Source: Adhaeribacter aerolatus (lineage in GTDB: Bacteria; Bacteroidota; Bacteroidia; Cytophagales; Hymenobacteraceae). Taken from it: 39,947 nucleotides of DNA. This document shows positions 15,641 to 24,483 of this stretch, one piece after another (position 1 is the stretch's first letter; every line of letters begins with the position of its first letter). A model generated the notes under the pieces. It saw only the letters and a list, made by a program, of their open reading frames with translations. It was not told the DNA's origin and did not search any database. The stretch is from the NCBI RefSeq assembly GCF_007991635.1, contig NZ_BJYS01000053.1:1-39947 (forward strand), in the 5' to 3' direction. A program made the translations under genes and the position numbers.

Positions 15641-17065
15641 ATGTCGCAAACTGGAACAACGCAGGAGAATTTATCTTCTTTTTACGCCATTATAAAGCAA
15701 TCGCTGCAAGGCGGCGAAATAGATTATACCGTGGGCAGTATCCGGCGCTCGGTAGTATTACTGGCCATCCCGATGATGCTCGAAATGATTCTGGAGTCGG
15801 TATTTGCCCTGGTAGACCTGTACTTTGTGGGCCATTTACACAACAGCAGCTACGCTATTCAGGCAGTGGGTTTAACCGAATCGGTTTTAACGGTAATTTA
15901 TTCACTGGCTATTGGTATAAGTATGGCGGCTACGGCGGTAGTAGCCCGGCGCATCGGCGAAAAGGATCCGGTAGCCGCGGCTAAAGCCGGCATGCAGGCA
16001 ATTGTAATTGCCTCTGCCCTGAATACCGTTATCAGCATCCTGGGGCTCATTTTCGCTACCGAAATATTATTGCTGATGGGTGCTTCGCCTGGAGCAGCCC
16101 AGGCCGGAACGCCGTTTATGCAAATTATGATGGGCAGCAGCATATTTATTATGTTGCTGTTTTTAATAAACGGTATTTTCCGGGGCGCCGGCAACGCCGC
16201 CATTGCCATGAAAAGTTTGTGGGTGGCCAATGGCGTTAATATTATTTTGTGTCCGATTTTTATCAATGGGTTAGGGCCTATTCCGGCTTTCGGGCTGACG
16301 GGGGCGGCTATTGCTACCACTCTGGGCCGGGGACTGGGCGTGCTCTACCAGGTGTATCACCTGGCCAACGGTAAAAATACGTTAAAAGTAAAGTTAACCC
16401 ACTTTATACCAGATTGGCTTCAAATAAAAGCTTTGAGCCAGATTGCCGCGCCCGCCGTTCTGCAGTTTGTCATTGCCTCTTGCAGCTGGATATTTCTGGC
16501 CCAACTGGTAGCCACTACCGGCGGCGACCACGGATCGGCGGGTTACCAAACAGCTTTGCGGTTACTTATGTTTTTTATGCTGCCGGCCTGGGGTTTAAGC
16601 AATGCGGCCTCTACGCTGGTGGGCCAGAATTTGGGTGCCCAGCAAGTGCAGCGTGCCGAACAAGCCGTATTAACCACCGCCAAGTACAACGTGCTGTTTA
16701 TGATCCTGATTACCATTATTAGCCTGGCTGGCGCCGAAATATTTGTTTCGTTTTTCACCAACGACCGGCAAGTACAGGAAGTGGCTATTCAGGCTATTCA
16801 AATCATGAGTATCGGGTACATTTTTTACGGTATTGGCATGGTGCTGATAAACGCCTTTAACGGGGCCGGCGATACCTGGACACCCACCTGGGTAAACTTA
16901 TGTGGCTTCTGGCTCTTTCAGATTCCGCTGGCCTATGTGCTGGCAAAAGGATTGGAAATGGGACCCGTAGGGGTTTTTATTTCGATACCGGTAGCTGAAA
17001 CGTCCATCTCGCTGGCGGGTATAGTTCTGTTCCGGCGGGGTAAATGGAAAAAAGTTAAGGTTTAG
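15641..17065 (+). CDS. MATE-family multidrug/sodium antiporter
   Basis: A 474-residue inner-membrane exporter with about twelve hydrophobic helices arranged as two related halves. The first half contains 'SVVLLAIPMMLEMILESVFALVDLYFVGHL', the hallmark N-terminal helix of MATE proteins, and 'AATAVVARRIGEKD'. The second half repeats the pattern with 'AAPAVLQFVIASCSWIFLAQLV' and 'SNAASTLVGQNLGAQQVQRAEQAV'. Proteins of this type expel cationic drugs or metabolites in exchange for Na+ or H+. The substrate is not readable. It begins about 130 bp after a promoter-like sequence and is followed after 31 bp by a DinB-family gene on the same strand, so the two are likely co-transcribed. Confidence 0.93.
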   Translation: MSQTGTTQENLSSFYAIIKQSLQGGEIDYTVGSIRRSVVLLAIPMMLEMILESVFALVDLYFVGHLHNSSYAIQAVGLTESVLTVIYSLAIGISMAATAVVARRIGEKDPVAAAKAGMQAIVIASALNTVISILGLIFATEILLLMGASPGAAQAGTPFMQIMMGSSIFIMLLFLINGIFRGAGNAAIAMKSLWVANGVNIILCPIFINGLGPIPAFGLTGAAIATTLGRGLGVLYQVYHLANGKNTLKVKLTHFIPDWLQIKALSQIAAPAVLQFVIASCSWIFLAQLVATTGGDHGSAGYQTALRLLMFFMLPAWGLSNAASTLVGQNLGAQQVQRAEQAVLTTAKYNVLFMILITIISLAGAEIFVSFFTNDRQVQEVAIQAIQIMSIGYIFYGIGMVLINAFNGAGDTWTPTWVNLCGFWLFQIPLAYVLAKGLEMGPVGVFISIPVAETSISLAGIVLFRRGKWKKVKV

Positions 17066-17096
17066 AATAATAACCCAGATTTAATAAAACAGAACC

Positions 17097-17639
17097 ATGG
17101 AACACTTGCAATATCCGATTGGCCGTTTTCAGCCGCAAACCGATTATACTGCAGCGGAAATAAATTTTATGATAAATTTTCTGGAGCAGGCGCCGGCAAA
17201 ATTTGCGCAACCTTTAATTAACTTATCGGAAGCAGATTACGAGAAAACGTACCGGCCGGGTAGCTGGACCATCCGGCAGTTGGTGCACCACGTAGCCGAT
17301 ATTCATCTGCTTAATTTTCTGCGCCTGAAGAAAGCGCTGACCGAGGAGAACTTCCAATTTACTACGATTCTGATGGATGACTGGGCCCGCACACCCGACG
17401 CGGCCCAGGCGCCCATTCAGGATTCTTTGGCAATGTTGTCGGCTATTACGCCCCGTTTTGTTTTCCTGATGAGAACCCTGGACGAGAAAACCCTCTCCGG
17501 CAGCTTTTACCATCCGGTCCGGAAAATCTATTTAAGCCTGAAGCAATTTTTTTATATGGCTACCTGGCACATTGCCCACCACCAGGGGCATATTGCTTTG
17601 GCATTGGGTTTGGAACCGCAGCCATTTAAGTTGAGGTAG
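17097..17639 (+). CDS. DinB/YfiT-family putative metal-dependent hydrolase or thiol transferase
   Basis: A 180-residue four-helix-bundle protein of the DinB/YfiT superfamily. The start 'YPIGRFQPQTDYT' and 'YRPGSWTIRQLVHHVADIH' are typical, and the candidate metal ligands are His in 'HHVADIH' (about H65) and in 'WHIAHHQGH' (H161, H165). Related proteins include bacillithiol S-transferases that conjugate thiols to electrophiles. In Bacteroidota such proteins are often called putative metal-dependent hydrolases. It sits 31 bp after the MATE exporter gene, which suggests a detoxification pair: conjugation followed by export. That link is inference. Confidence 0.88.
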   Translation: MEHLQYPIGRFQPQTDYTAAEINFMINFLEQAPAKFAQPLINLSEADYEKTYRPGSWTIRQLVHHVADIHLLNFLRLKKALTEENFQFTTILMDDWARTPDAAQAPIQDSLAMLSAITPRFVFLMRTLDEKTLSGSFYHPVRKIYLSLKQFFYMATWHIAHHQGHIALALGLEPQPFKLR

Positions 17640-17700
17640 AAGCGTTTACAAAGAAATGTAATATCCAGAATCTTTTGTTAATATTCGGATTATAAAATAA

Positions 17701-17795
17701 AGGCCGAACTATCCACGCAGGTCATTAAGGAATAAACTTGTTGGCAACCTGCTACATAGGTTCCTCCTGAATAATAAATGTGGATAGTTCGGCCT
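17701..17795. repeat. 95-bp element with perfect 16-bp terminal inverted repeats
   Basis: The outer arms at 17701-17716 (AGGCCGAACTATCCAC) and 17780-17795 are exact reverse complements. An inner stem pairs GCAGGT (17717-17722) with ACCTGC (17747-17752), followed by about 27 unpaired bases. It lies between convergent genes, so it may be a two-way terminator, but there is no T run directly after either arm. No clear target-site duplication flanks it. Confidence 0.6.
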
Positions 17796-17868
17796 ACAAT
17801 TAAAAGTTTATTCACACTTAGTGCTAAAGTGGTTTAGCAAGTTGGTAGGAACTACTTTTAATTATAAT

Positions 17869-19242
17869 CTAAATCATTTTCGGATCAGGATGTAGCCACG
17901 GCTGGCGGTATGGGCGGGTGAGTAGGGCAGTGGCCTCTGCATCTCCCACAATTTCGCGTTTAACCGGGTCGTAAACCAGCGGTCTACCCACTTGCATCGA
18001 TAAGTTAGCCAGAATACAACTGGCCGTGGAAATATGCCCTTCTTCTATGTCGGCTACGGGCTTGGTTTTGTTTTTAATAGCCGCTAAAAAATCGAGCATG
18101 TGCAGGCGAGTAGCGGGGGCGGCATTCAGTTCTATACGTTCTTCGGTCAGATCCTCGGGGTATTTTTCTTTTTCATATACCACATCCTGATGAATTTTTT
18201 TTCCTTCTTTTTCCTGCGGAATAAAATCGTATTGCATGGTGCTGGCCATTAAGGTGCCTTTTTCGCCGTACAAAGTAAACGACCACGGATATTCCGGATT
18301 AGCCGGCGTGCCCCAACTCCGGTGCTGCCAGACGCAGTTCAGATTATCGTACTCAAATAAAGCTGTTTGGGTATCCGCAATGTTAGATTTGCCTTCTTTT
18401 TGCACGTAAATGCCGCCGGTAGAACTAATGCGTTTAGGCCAGCCCAAGTCTAACATCCACCGTACCGTATCGAACATGTGAATGCACATATCGCCCATAA
18501 TGCCGTTGCCGTATTCCATAAAAGTACGCCACCACCTGATGTGCGGCAGCCCGTCGTAGGGCCGCAGGGGAGCCGGGCCGGTCCACAGATCGTAATCCAG
18601 AAAAGCCGGTACCGGCTGCACCGGCGGATTTCCGTTGTTGCGCATGTGGTAATAACAGCACATTTCCACGTGCGATACTTTACCCAGCAAACCGGCTTCC
18701 ACTACATTTTTTTTAGCGTGAATTAGATGCGGGGTACTTTTGCGTTGGGTGCCTACCTGTACCACCCGGTTATATTTACGGGCAGCCGCCACCATCGCTT
18801 CGCCTTCCATCACATCCACACTAATCGGTTTTTGCACGTAAACGTGGGCGCCGGCTTTCAAGGCGGCAATGGTTTGCAAAGCATGCCAATGGTCGGGGGT
18901 GCCAATTAAAACAATATCCAGTTTGTTTTCCGAAAGCATTTTGCGGTAATCGTTGTAGAGGCGGGGGGCTTTGCGGGTTTTTAGCCGCTCGCTCACTATT
19001 TTGGCAGCACCTTCCAACTGGTTCTGGTCTACGTCGCAAAGCGCTACCACTTCCACGGGGGCAACCTGAATCAGCCGGAACAAATCACTTTTACCGTACC
19101 AGCCGGTACCAATTAAACCTACCCGGAATGATTTGGGCGCTAAGCTGGTTAAATCAAGGCCCTGTGCACCCAGCGCGGTAAGGGCTAACGAGGCTGTTGC
19201 CCCTTTTATAAAATTACGACGATTAATATCTAAATAGGACAT
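17869..19242 (-). CDS. Gfo/Idh/MocA-family oxidoreductase with Tat signal
   Basis: A 457-residue NAD(P)-dependent sugar oxidoreductase-like protein. It begins with a twin-arginine signal ('INRRNFIKGATASLALTALG'), followed by the Rossmann motif 'VGLIGTGWYGKSDL' (41-54), 'GTPDHWHALQTIAALKAG' and 'VQKPISVD'. The usual catalytic 'EKP' tripeptide is QKP here (137-139), with the Lys kept. The C-terminal domain carries 'GDMCIHMFDTVRWMLDLGWP'. The substrate is unknown. Tat-exported members are abundant in Bacteroidota and act on glycosides or sugar acids, some through 3-keto intermediates. It follows the GH43 gene after a 509-bp hairpin-rich gap, so co-transcription is uncertain. Confidence 0.9.
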   Translation of the reverse strand: MSYLDINRRNFIKGATASLALTALGAQGLDLTSLAPKSFRVGLIGTGWYGKSDLFRLIQVAPVEVVALCDVDQNQLEGAAKIVSERLKTRKAPRLYNDYRKMLSENKLDIVLIGTPDHWHALQTIAALKAGAHVYVQKPISVDVMEGEAMVAAARKYNRVVQVGTQRKSTPHLIHAKKNVVEAGLLGKVSHVEMCCYYHMRNNGNPPVQPVPAFLDYDLWTGPAPLRPYDGLPHIRWWRTFMEYGNGIMGDMCIHMFDTVRWMLDLGWPKRISSTGGIYVQKEGKSNIADTQTALFEYDNLNCVWQHRSWGTPANPEYPWSFTLYGEKGTLMASTMQYDFIPQEKEGKKIHQDVVYEKEKYPEDLTEERIELNAAPATRLHMLDFLAAIKNKTKPVADIEEGHISTASCILANLSMQVGRPLVYDPVKREIVGDAEATALLTRPYRQPWLHPDPKMI

Positions 19243-19751
19243 AGTGGCGGATAACTGTAGAGAACAAGTGTAGGGTAAATAGCCGGCTAATAAAGTAAAT
19301 ATTCAGGGTATTTTAAAGCATTTTCTGCCGGAATCGAAAACTGCCGATAATATTTTACCTTAAACTTTTAGCTGTTATAAGATGGTCGTTCAGCCTTGAT
19401 TTAATATTGAACAGAAGAGGGGCCGGAAAACATAATTGGGGAATCTGAATTCAGGCAAAGCGAAATGTAGCTTAAGCGGTTTTGCTAGCCGGAGGTAACA
19501 CCATAGCCGTCCGGCTGAGGAATATTTTAGAATAATTAACATCTGCTCGCGCCAGCTTGTAGCTGGCGGGTATCGATGAAAGGAAGTTTTTAACTTCCTG
19601 CCAGTTGAAAACTGGCCCTTATAAGTAGGCACAAGTTACGCTTCGCTAAACTTGCGCCAGCGCTGAATGCGGAAAATACGGCTGTTGCCGCTTTGCTGGC
19701 CGGTGTGGCCACCGGCCAGGGCAGGAAAGACAAAGATTAAAGGCTCTGAAA
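19243..19751. other. Long intergenic region with stacked hairpins
   Basis: About 510 bp between two minus-strand genes, with a REP-like run of hairpins at 19550-19654. An 80-codon minus frame (19390-19632) crosses the hairpins but looks like translated repeat rather than a gene. Otherwise I see nothing. Confidence 0.5.
19550..19654. repeat. Four consecutive small hairpins (REP-like cluster)
   Basis: Stem 1 pairs CGCCAGC (19550-19556) with GCTGGCG (19562-19568). Stem 2 pairs AGGAAGTT (19581-19588) with AACTTCCT (19592-19599). Stem 3 pairs GCCAGTT (19600-19606) with AACTGGC (19610-19616). Stem 4 pairs CAAGTT (19632-19637) with AACTTG (19649-19654). All stems are perfect. The cluster sits 3' of the GH43 gene. 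Confidence 0.65.
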
Positions 19752-20900
19752 TTATTTGCTTAAAGGCAGCGGCTTTGGGGTGGTGGTTGGGCCTTGCACC
19801 ACTAATTTACCGTCTGGCTTAATTTCCATTTTGTCAATAAATACCACCCGCTCTTTACCGGTTTTGGTGGTGCGGCCGTGGTAAACACAGTACATTTGCT
19901 TGCCATCCGGCGAAAAGGCGATGCTGTTGTGGCCGGTACCGGTTACGTCGCCGCCTTTAGCGGTATTTTTCTCCAGCACCGGGTTGTTAGCGGCTTTTTT
20001 ATAGGGGCCTAGAGGATGTTTAGCCGTGGCATAGCCAACCGCATAATTTTCGCCACCAAAGTGGTTAGCCGAGTACATCATGTAATAAGTGTCGCCGTGC
20101 TTAAAGGTGTAAGAACCCTCGGTCCAGCGGCGGTTAACTTCTTTGGCGGTAACCGAGCGGCTTTCCCATTCGGCCTGGGCATCGTTCATTTTTACGGGAG
20201 GACGCAGCAACAGCACCGGCTCGCCGATAACACCGCTAAAATCCGGCTTTAACGCCACTCCGTACACCCAGCTTTCCTCTATTTCGTTATATAAACCTGT
20301 TTTTTTAGCCCAGTCGGCTACTTCGCTTTGTACCGGGTGCTTGTAGCAGCACCGCGAATAGTACAGATACATTTTGCCGCTTTTATCAAAATATACGTTG
20401 GCATCGATAATCGGATAGCCCGGGTCGAAGATGGGTTTGTTCTGCATGTCCCGGAAAGGACCAGTCGGCTTATCGGCCACGGCTACGCCAATCCGAAAAT
20501 TTTCTAATTCTTTGGTAGGATTATCGCGCCACTGAGCGCTGTAAAACATATAATATTTATCTTTTACCCGGTAAACTTCCGGCGCCCAGAAAGAACCAAT
20601 GCCCCAGGTAGCAGGTTTATTGCCGAAATAAACCTGGCCTTCGTTTTTCCAGTTTACCAAATCGGGTGAAGAATAAGTAGCAAAACCATCTTTAGCGCCG
20701 CCGCCGGTGCCGTACATGTAATAAAGCTTGCTCGGGGCATCGTACAGCACATAAGGGTCGCCGAGTGAAACCGCTAACGGGTTTTTGTATACCCCAACCT
20801 TAACCCCGGCCGGAGCGGGCGTTTTTACCTGACTAAATAAATCCAAACTCTTAAAGGAAAATAAGGCGGCAAAAATAAAGATGAATAATTTATGTTTCAT
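19752..20900 (-). CDS. Glycoside hydrolase family 43 enzyme
   Basis: A 382-residue secreted five-bladed beta-propeller glycosidase. After a signal peptide (about 1-23, 'LFSQ') the three GH43 acids are visible: general base D48 in 'SLGDPYVLYD', the pKa-modulating D166 in 'YPIIDANVYFD', and the proton donor E261 in 'RRWTEGSYTFKHGDTYYMMYSA'. 'FWAPEVYRVKDKYYMFYSA' and 'TGHNSIAFSPDGKQMYCVYHGR' are further family motifs. GH43 enzymes release arabinose, xylose or galactose from plant hemicelluloses and pectin side chains, but the exact specificity is not readable. It is flanked by sugar-oxidising enzymes on the same strand. Confidence 0.93.
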   Translation of the reverse strand: MKHKLFIFIFAALFSFKSLDLFSQVKTPAPAGVKVGVYKNPLAVSLGDPYVLYDAPSKLYYMYGTGGGAKDGFATYSSPDLVNWKNEGQVYFGNKPATWGIGSFWAPEVYRVKDKYYMFYSAQWRDNPTKELENFRIGVAVADKPTGPFRDMQNKPIFDPGYPIIDANVYFDKSGKMYLYYSRCCYKHPVQSEVADWAKKTGLYNEIEESWVYGVALKPDFSGVIGEPVLLLRPPVKMNDAQAEWESRSVTAKEVNRRWTEGSYTFKHGDTYYMMYSANHFGGENYAVGYATAKHPLGPYKKAANNPVLEKNTAKGGDVTGTGHNSIAFSPDGKQMYCVYHGRTTKTGKERVVFIDKMEIKPDGKLVVQGPTTTPKPLPLSK

Positions 20901-21080
20901 AGTGTGGCAATAACAAAAAGCTTAAAAATACAAAATTATCTAAGCCGGCTTAAATATTCCGGTAATAAACAGGTAACCTATGAATACCTACCCATAAAAC
21001 GTTAGCCCAAATGGGATAGTACCGTAGTTTAAACTTTTGTATTTGGCCCTTGCGTAAGCTGGCAGAACTTTTAAAATACA

Positions 21081-21119
21081 AAAAAAGAAAGGCACCTGAA
21101 CGCTCGTTAGGTGCCTTTC
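21081..21119 (-). terminator. Rho-independent terminator of the sugar dehydrogenase-like gene
   Basis: A perfect 11-bp stem (GAAAGGCACCT 21087-21097 with 21109-21119), followed on the minus strand by a six-T run (complement of 21081-21086), 35 bp after the stop codon of the gene ending at 21154. Confidence 0.85.
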
Positions 21120-21153
21120 TCCTGTTTATCAATTCTGCGAGCAATTGTTCTTT

Positions 21154-22458
21154 TTAATTCTTTTTAGCGGTTTCGGTTTTTTTAGCCGCATAGGCAATCC
21201 GGAAAATGGAGCCGCCTAAATCATCGGACACGTACAAGGCGCCATCGGGGCCCTGGGCCAAACCGCTGGGGCGGTGCTGAATGGGGCCGGTGGGCTGCAC
21301 CAAATCTACGCCGGCAAAATTATCGGCAAATATTTCCCAATCGCCGGATGGCTTCCCGTTTTTAAACGGCACAAAAGCTACCAGATAGCCTTTTTGCAGT
21401 TCCGATGATTTGCCATGAAAAGCTATAAAAGCGCCGTTGCGGTATTTCTCCGGAAACATGGTGCCGGTATAAAACAAAACCGCGTTGGGGCCTAAGTGGG
21501 CTGGAAAAGCTGCTACCGGATCTAAGGACTTTTCACCGCCGGTCTTTTTGCCGTCGCCGCCGTATTCCGGCGTCAGCATTTTTTTCTTTTGCTTATGATC
21601 GTAATAAACGTATGGCCAGCCGGCATCGGCACCCGGAGCTTTTATTTCGTACATGGTTTCGGCGGGTAGCTCGGCCGAATGCTGCGGCGTATAATATTGC
21701 GGAAATTTATCGTGGAATTGGCCCCGGCCGTGCATCATAGCAAACAAAGTATTCGTTTGGTTGTTCCAGTTCAGACCCACCACATTTTTCAGTCCGGTAG
21801 CATAATGCACCGCATCTCTGTAAGTCTGGTTCTTTTTGTTTGTTTTAAATTGCCAGATGCCTCCTACCGAATCGAGCAACGGACAAGGCATAATTCCTTT
21901 GCCGGTATTTGCGTCGAAGCAGGTCTCATCCGGCGAACCCACCGTTACATAAACATTGCCTTTGTTATCGAGGGTGATTGATTTAGATACATCGCGGGTT
22001 TTGGCTACCAAACCTTTTACAATTTCTTCCGGTTGGGCAGGCTGCATTACTTCTTCTTTGGCGTTAAGCTGATAACGGTACACACCGGTGTTGGAAGCCG
22101 AATATAAATAGCCATTTTTGATAGCAATGCCGGTGCCCGGATAATCGCCAAAAAGGGTTTGCTTGTCCAAGCTGCCGTTTTTATCGGTATCGCGCAGGTG
22201 AATAATTCCTTTGCCGTCTTTCAGTTTAGACAGTTTTACGTAAACATCGCCGGTTTTGCTCACAACCAGGTGTCGGGTAGCTCCCAGCTTATCGGCGACA
22301 ATGGTGGCCGAAAAGCCCGGCGCCAGTTTAAGTTCTGCTTTTTGGGGTAAGTTGCTGTTTTGGGGGAGCGGGTTTAAGTTGCGGTTTAAGGCAGTAAATC
22401 CGGTTGCGCCGCCCAGGGTGGCTAAGACGCAGGCAGCCCAGAGAAATGGTTTTTTCAT
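21154..22458 (-). CDS. PQQ-type sugar dehydrogenase-like beta-propeller protein
   Basis: A 434-residue exported protein with a signal peptide (about 1-22) but no lipobox. The mature part is a six-bladed propeller of the glucose/sorbosone dehydrogenase superfamily: 'LKLAPGFSATIVADKLGATRHLVVSKTGDVYV', 'SKSITLDNKGNVYVTVGSPDETCF', 'HGRGQFHDKFPQYY', 'AFHGKSS' and 'HRPSGLAQGPDGALYVSDDLGGSIFRIAY'. Such proteins oxidise aldoses in the periplasm with soluble PQQ, but many Bacteroidota members have unproven activity, and no PQQ biosynthesis genes lie in the window. Two Cys in 'CFDANTGKGIMPCP' could form a disulfide. It has its own terminator downstream. Confidence 0.88.
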   Translation of the reverse strand: MKKPFLWAACVLATLGGATGFTALNRNLNPLPQNSNLPQKAELKLAPGFSATIVADKLGATRHLVVSKTGDVYVKLSKLKDGKGIIHLRDTDKNGSLDKQTLFGDYPGTGIAIKNGYLYSASNTGVYRYQLNAKEEVMQPAQPEEIVKGLVAKTRDVSKSITLDNKGNVYVTVGSPDETCFDANTGKGIMPCPLLDSVGGIWQFKTNKKNQTYRDAVHYATGLKNVVGLNWNNQTNTLFAMMHGRGQFHDKFPQYYTPQHSAELPAETMYEIKAPGADAGWPYVYYDHKQKKKMLTPEYGGDGKKTGGEKSLDPVAAFPAHLGPNAVLFYTGTMFPEKYRNGAFIAFHGKSSELQKGYLVAFVPFKNGKPSGDWEIFADNFAGVDLVQPTGPIQHRPSGLAQGPDGALYVSDDLGGSIFRIAYAAKKTETAKKN

Positions 22459-22891
22459 GAAACAATTATGAGATAAATGGTCTGTGTTTCTTCCGGCTTA
22501 TGACGCCGGAAAGCTTAATATTAAGCATAAAAAATTAATTTTTACCAAGTCGCCCAACGAAATTCAAAGCAGTTTTAAACCATTGCTGAAAATCAGATTA
22601 AGGAAGGGGCCCAGGTAATTTTTGGGCGTAATTTTTTATCCGAAAAATTACTGGATATTTTTTCGAAGCTTCGGCATCTTACCTTGATATTTATTTAGGT
22701 TACGAAACCAAAACAAACTATTTATTTGGCGCTATAAAAAAGTTTCCCTATTAAATAAATATAAAAAGTTCATCTAATGGCGGTAGGAGCAGGTAGTAAA
22801 ATAATTTATGTAAAATTATAAAAACAAATACTATCTTAACTGTTAATAGTAAGTAACAAATAAATATTTTAACTATTTAACTAAAAACTAC
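22459..22891. other. AT-rich divergent intergenic region
   Basis: About 430 bp between divergent genes. It holds one 14-bp palindrome (GCTTAATATTAAGC, 22513-22526) near the start of the minus gene, a possible regulator site. No coding frame is credible. Confidence 0.45.
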
Positions 22892-23422
22892 ATGAAAAAG
22901 CTATTTAACTTCTTTCCGGTAATGGTTCTCCTCTTTCTGTTCACTAGTTGCGAACCAGACAATGTACAACCCCAAACCGCCGATAGTGCTATAAGCAGTG
23001 CTGATGCGAAGAAGGCTGATAATTACACGGCGCACCTTCGCCCGGAGGAGGAAACAAACCAACCAGTGGTTAGTAATGCTACCGGGCAAATAATTCTGAA
23101 ACTAAGCAAAGACGGTACCCAACTGTATTATAAGTTAATTGTGGCCAATATTGAAACGGTGGTAGCAGCCCACCTGCACTTAGGTGCCGAAGGGGTAAGC
23201 GGCCCAGTAGTGGTGCCTTTGTTTGCAGCGCCAGCCGGAAGTCCTTTAGTAAGTCCGCAGGGCATTTTAGCCGAAGGAATTATTACCAGCAGTTCTCTTA
23301 CCGGTTCGCTTAAAGGCAAAACGCTGACCGACTTGATTGCGGCCATCGAAGCCGGATTGATTTACACCAACGTGCATTCTGTTAAATATCCGGGTGGAGA
23401 AATCAGGGGGCAGGTAAAATAA
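22892..23422 (+). CDS. CHRD-domain lipoprotein
   Basis: A 176-residue lipoprotein with a signal peptide ending in 'FLFTSCEPD' (Cys20). The mature part is one CHRD domain (about 45-176): 'YTAHLRPEEETNQPVVSNATGQIIL', 'LYYKLIVANIETVVAAHLHLG', and the closing 'YTNVHSVKYPGGEIRGQVK', which is the family signature. CHRD domains were first seen in chordin and occur in many bacterial secreted proteins, where the function is unproven. It is a single-gene unit in an AT-rich setting, closed by a strong terminator. Confidence 0.9.
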   Translation: MKKLFNFFPVMVLLFLFTSCEPDNVQPQTADSAISSADAKKADNYTAHLRPEEETNQPVVSNATGQIILKLSKDGTQLYYKLIVANIETVVAAHLHLGAEGVSGPVVVPLFAAPAGSPLVSPQGILAEGIITSSSLTGSLKGKTLTDLIAAIEAGLIYTNVHSVKYPGGEIRGQVK

Positions 23423-23446
23423 TATTTAACGCACATCGAATTTAAT

Positions 23447-23482
23447 AAAAAACCTCTGCCGGCTATCGGCAGAGGTTTTTTT
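23447..23482. terminator. Bidirectional rho-independent terminator
   Basis: Perfect stem of about 15 bp around a GCTAT loop (arms 23447-23461 and 23467-23481), with a T run on the plus strand and an A run at the other end. It serves the convergent CHRD and pirin genes. Confidence 0.9.
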
Positions 23483-23588
23483 GTTTTCCTGGGGGTATAT
23501 TATTTTTTAGAAAACCTGGCCTGGGAATTAAGCGTGCTATTTTAGGCGCCGGTTCTGGGTTGTATTCTACGTTAGCTTCAGCTGGTTT

Positions 23589-24449
23589 TCAATCCTGCCA
23601 AACCCCAAATTTACCTTGTTGGTAATCCTGGTAAGCTTCCTGAATTTCTTTTTCCGAATTCATCACAAACGGGCCGTAAGCCACCACCGGTTCGTTATAG
23701 GGTTGGGCATGACCAAATAATATTACGCTGTCGGTAGTTGCTTCCAGATGCAGGTCTTCCCCATCAGGGTTAAATTCTACCAGGTTCAGTTTCGTTACCG
23801 ATTGATTATTTACACTTATTTCGCCTCTAACCACGTACAGGAAAATGGTATGTTCGGCAGGTATCTGCGCGTTGAACTTACCGCCGGCTTTAAAGTAAAC
23901 GGTAGATAATTTAATATCTGTTAAAGAACTGATTGGCGCCTGTACATCCTGCCATCGGCCGGAGATTACATTCAGGGTTACTTTGCCTTCATCCAGGGTA
24001 ACTTCCGGAATATCTTCTTTCTGCAAACCAATATAATTGGGTTCGGTCATTTTGTAGCGGGCGGGCAAATTAACCCAAAGCTGCAGTATTTCCATATCGC
24101 CGCCGTTGGCTTTAAACGCTTCGGAAGAAACTTCCGCGTGAACCAGGCCTCTTCCGGCCGTCATCCACTGAATGCCGCCCGCTTTAATCGTGCTTTGGTG
24201 GCCGCCGGTATCTTGGTGCATAATGTCACCTTCCAGAATAAACGTTACGGTTTCGAAGCCCCGGTGCGGGTGCGGACCAAAAGGCAAGCCGCTGTTACGG
24301 GCCGGGTATTTTTGCGGACCGTGGTGGTTTAAAAATAGGAATGGGTCCAAACCGTCAATGTCGATGGAAGGAGTTGGCAGTGCCCGGTAAGTTATCAAAT
24401 TACCGATGGGGGCTGATATGGCTTTGTGTATTTTCTTAATGCTTCGCAT
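23589..24449 (-). CDS. Pirin family protein
   Basis: A 286-residue bicupin protein. The metal-binding set of pirins is intact in the N-terminal cupin: H60 and H62 in 'FGPHPHRGFETVTFILEG', and H104 and E106 in 'AGRGLVHAEVSSE'. The start 'AISAPIGNLITYRALP' and 'DPFLFLNHHGP' are typical. Bacterial pirins bind Fe or other metals and may have quercetinase activity, so this is probably a cytoplasmic redox-related enzyme or regulator. It follows the nitroreductase gene on the same strand, but a terminator (24484-24523) lies between, so it probably has its own promoter. Confidence 0.93.
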   Translation of the reverse strand: MRSIKKIHKAISAPIGNLITYRALPTPSIDIDGLDPFLFLNHHGPQKYPARNSGLPFGPHPHRGFETVTFILEGDIMHQDTGGHQSTIKAGGIQWMTAGRGLVHAEVSSEAFKANGGDMEILQLWVNLPARYKMTEPNYIGLQKEDIPEVTLDEGKVTLNVISGRWQDVQAPISSLTDIKLSTVYFKAGGKFNAQIPAEHTIFLYVVRGEISVNNQSVTKLNLVEFNPDGEDLHLEATTDSVILFGHAQPYNEPVVAYGPFVMNSEKEIQEAYQDYQQGKFGVWQD

Positions 24450-24483
24450 AACCTCAAATTTGTAAACAGAAACCTTAAAAAAG

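Noticed and set aside
17701-17795. Interpretation as a complete insertion sequence
   Set aside because: There is no transposase frame and no visible target-site duplication, so at most it is a non-autonomous element.
19390-19632. 80-codon minus-strand frame overlapping the hairpin run
   Set aside because: Its sequence is produced by the hairpins themselves, it has no domain or signal, and it lies in otherwise empty intergenic DNA. It is more likely translated repeat than a gene.
20950-21144. 64-codon minus-strand frame between the sugar dehydrogenase and GH43 genes
   Set aside because: It overlaps the rho-independent terminator at 21081-21119 and has no family features.
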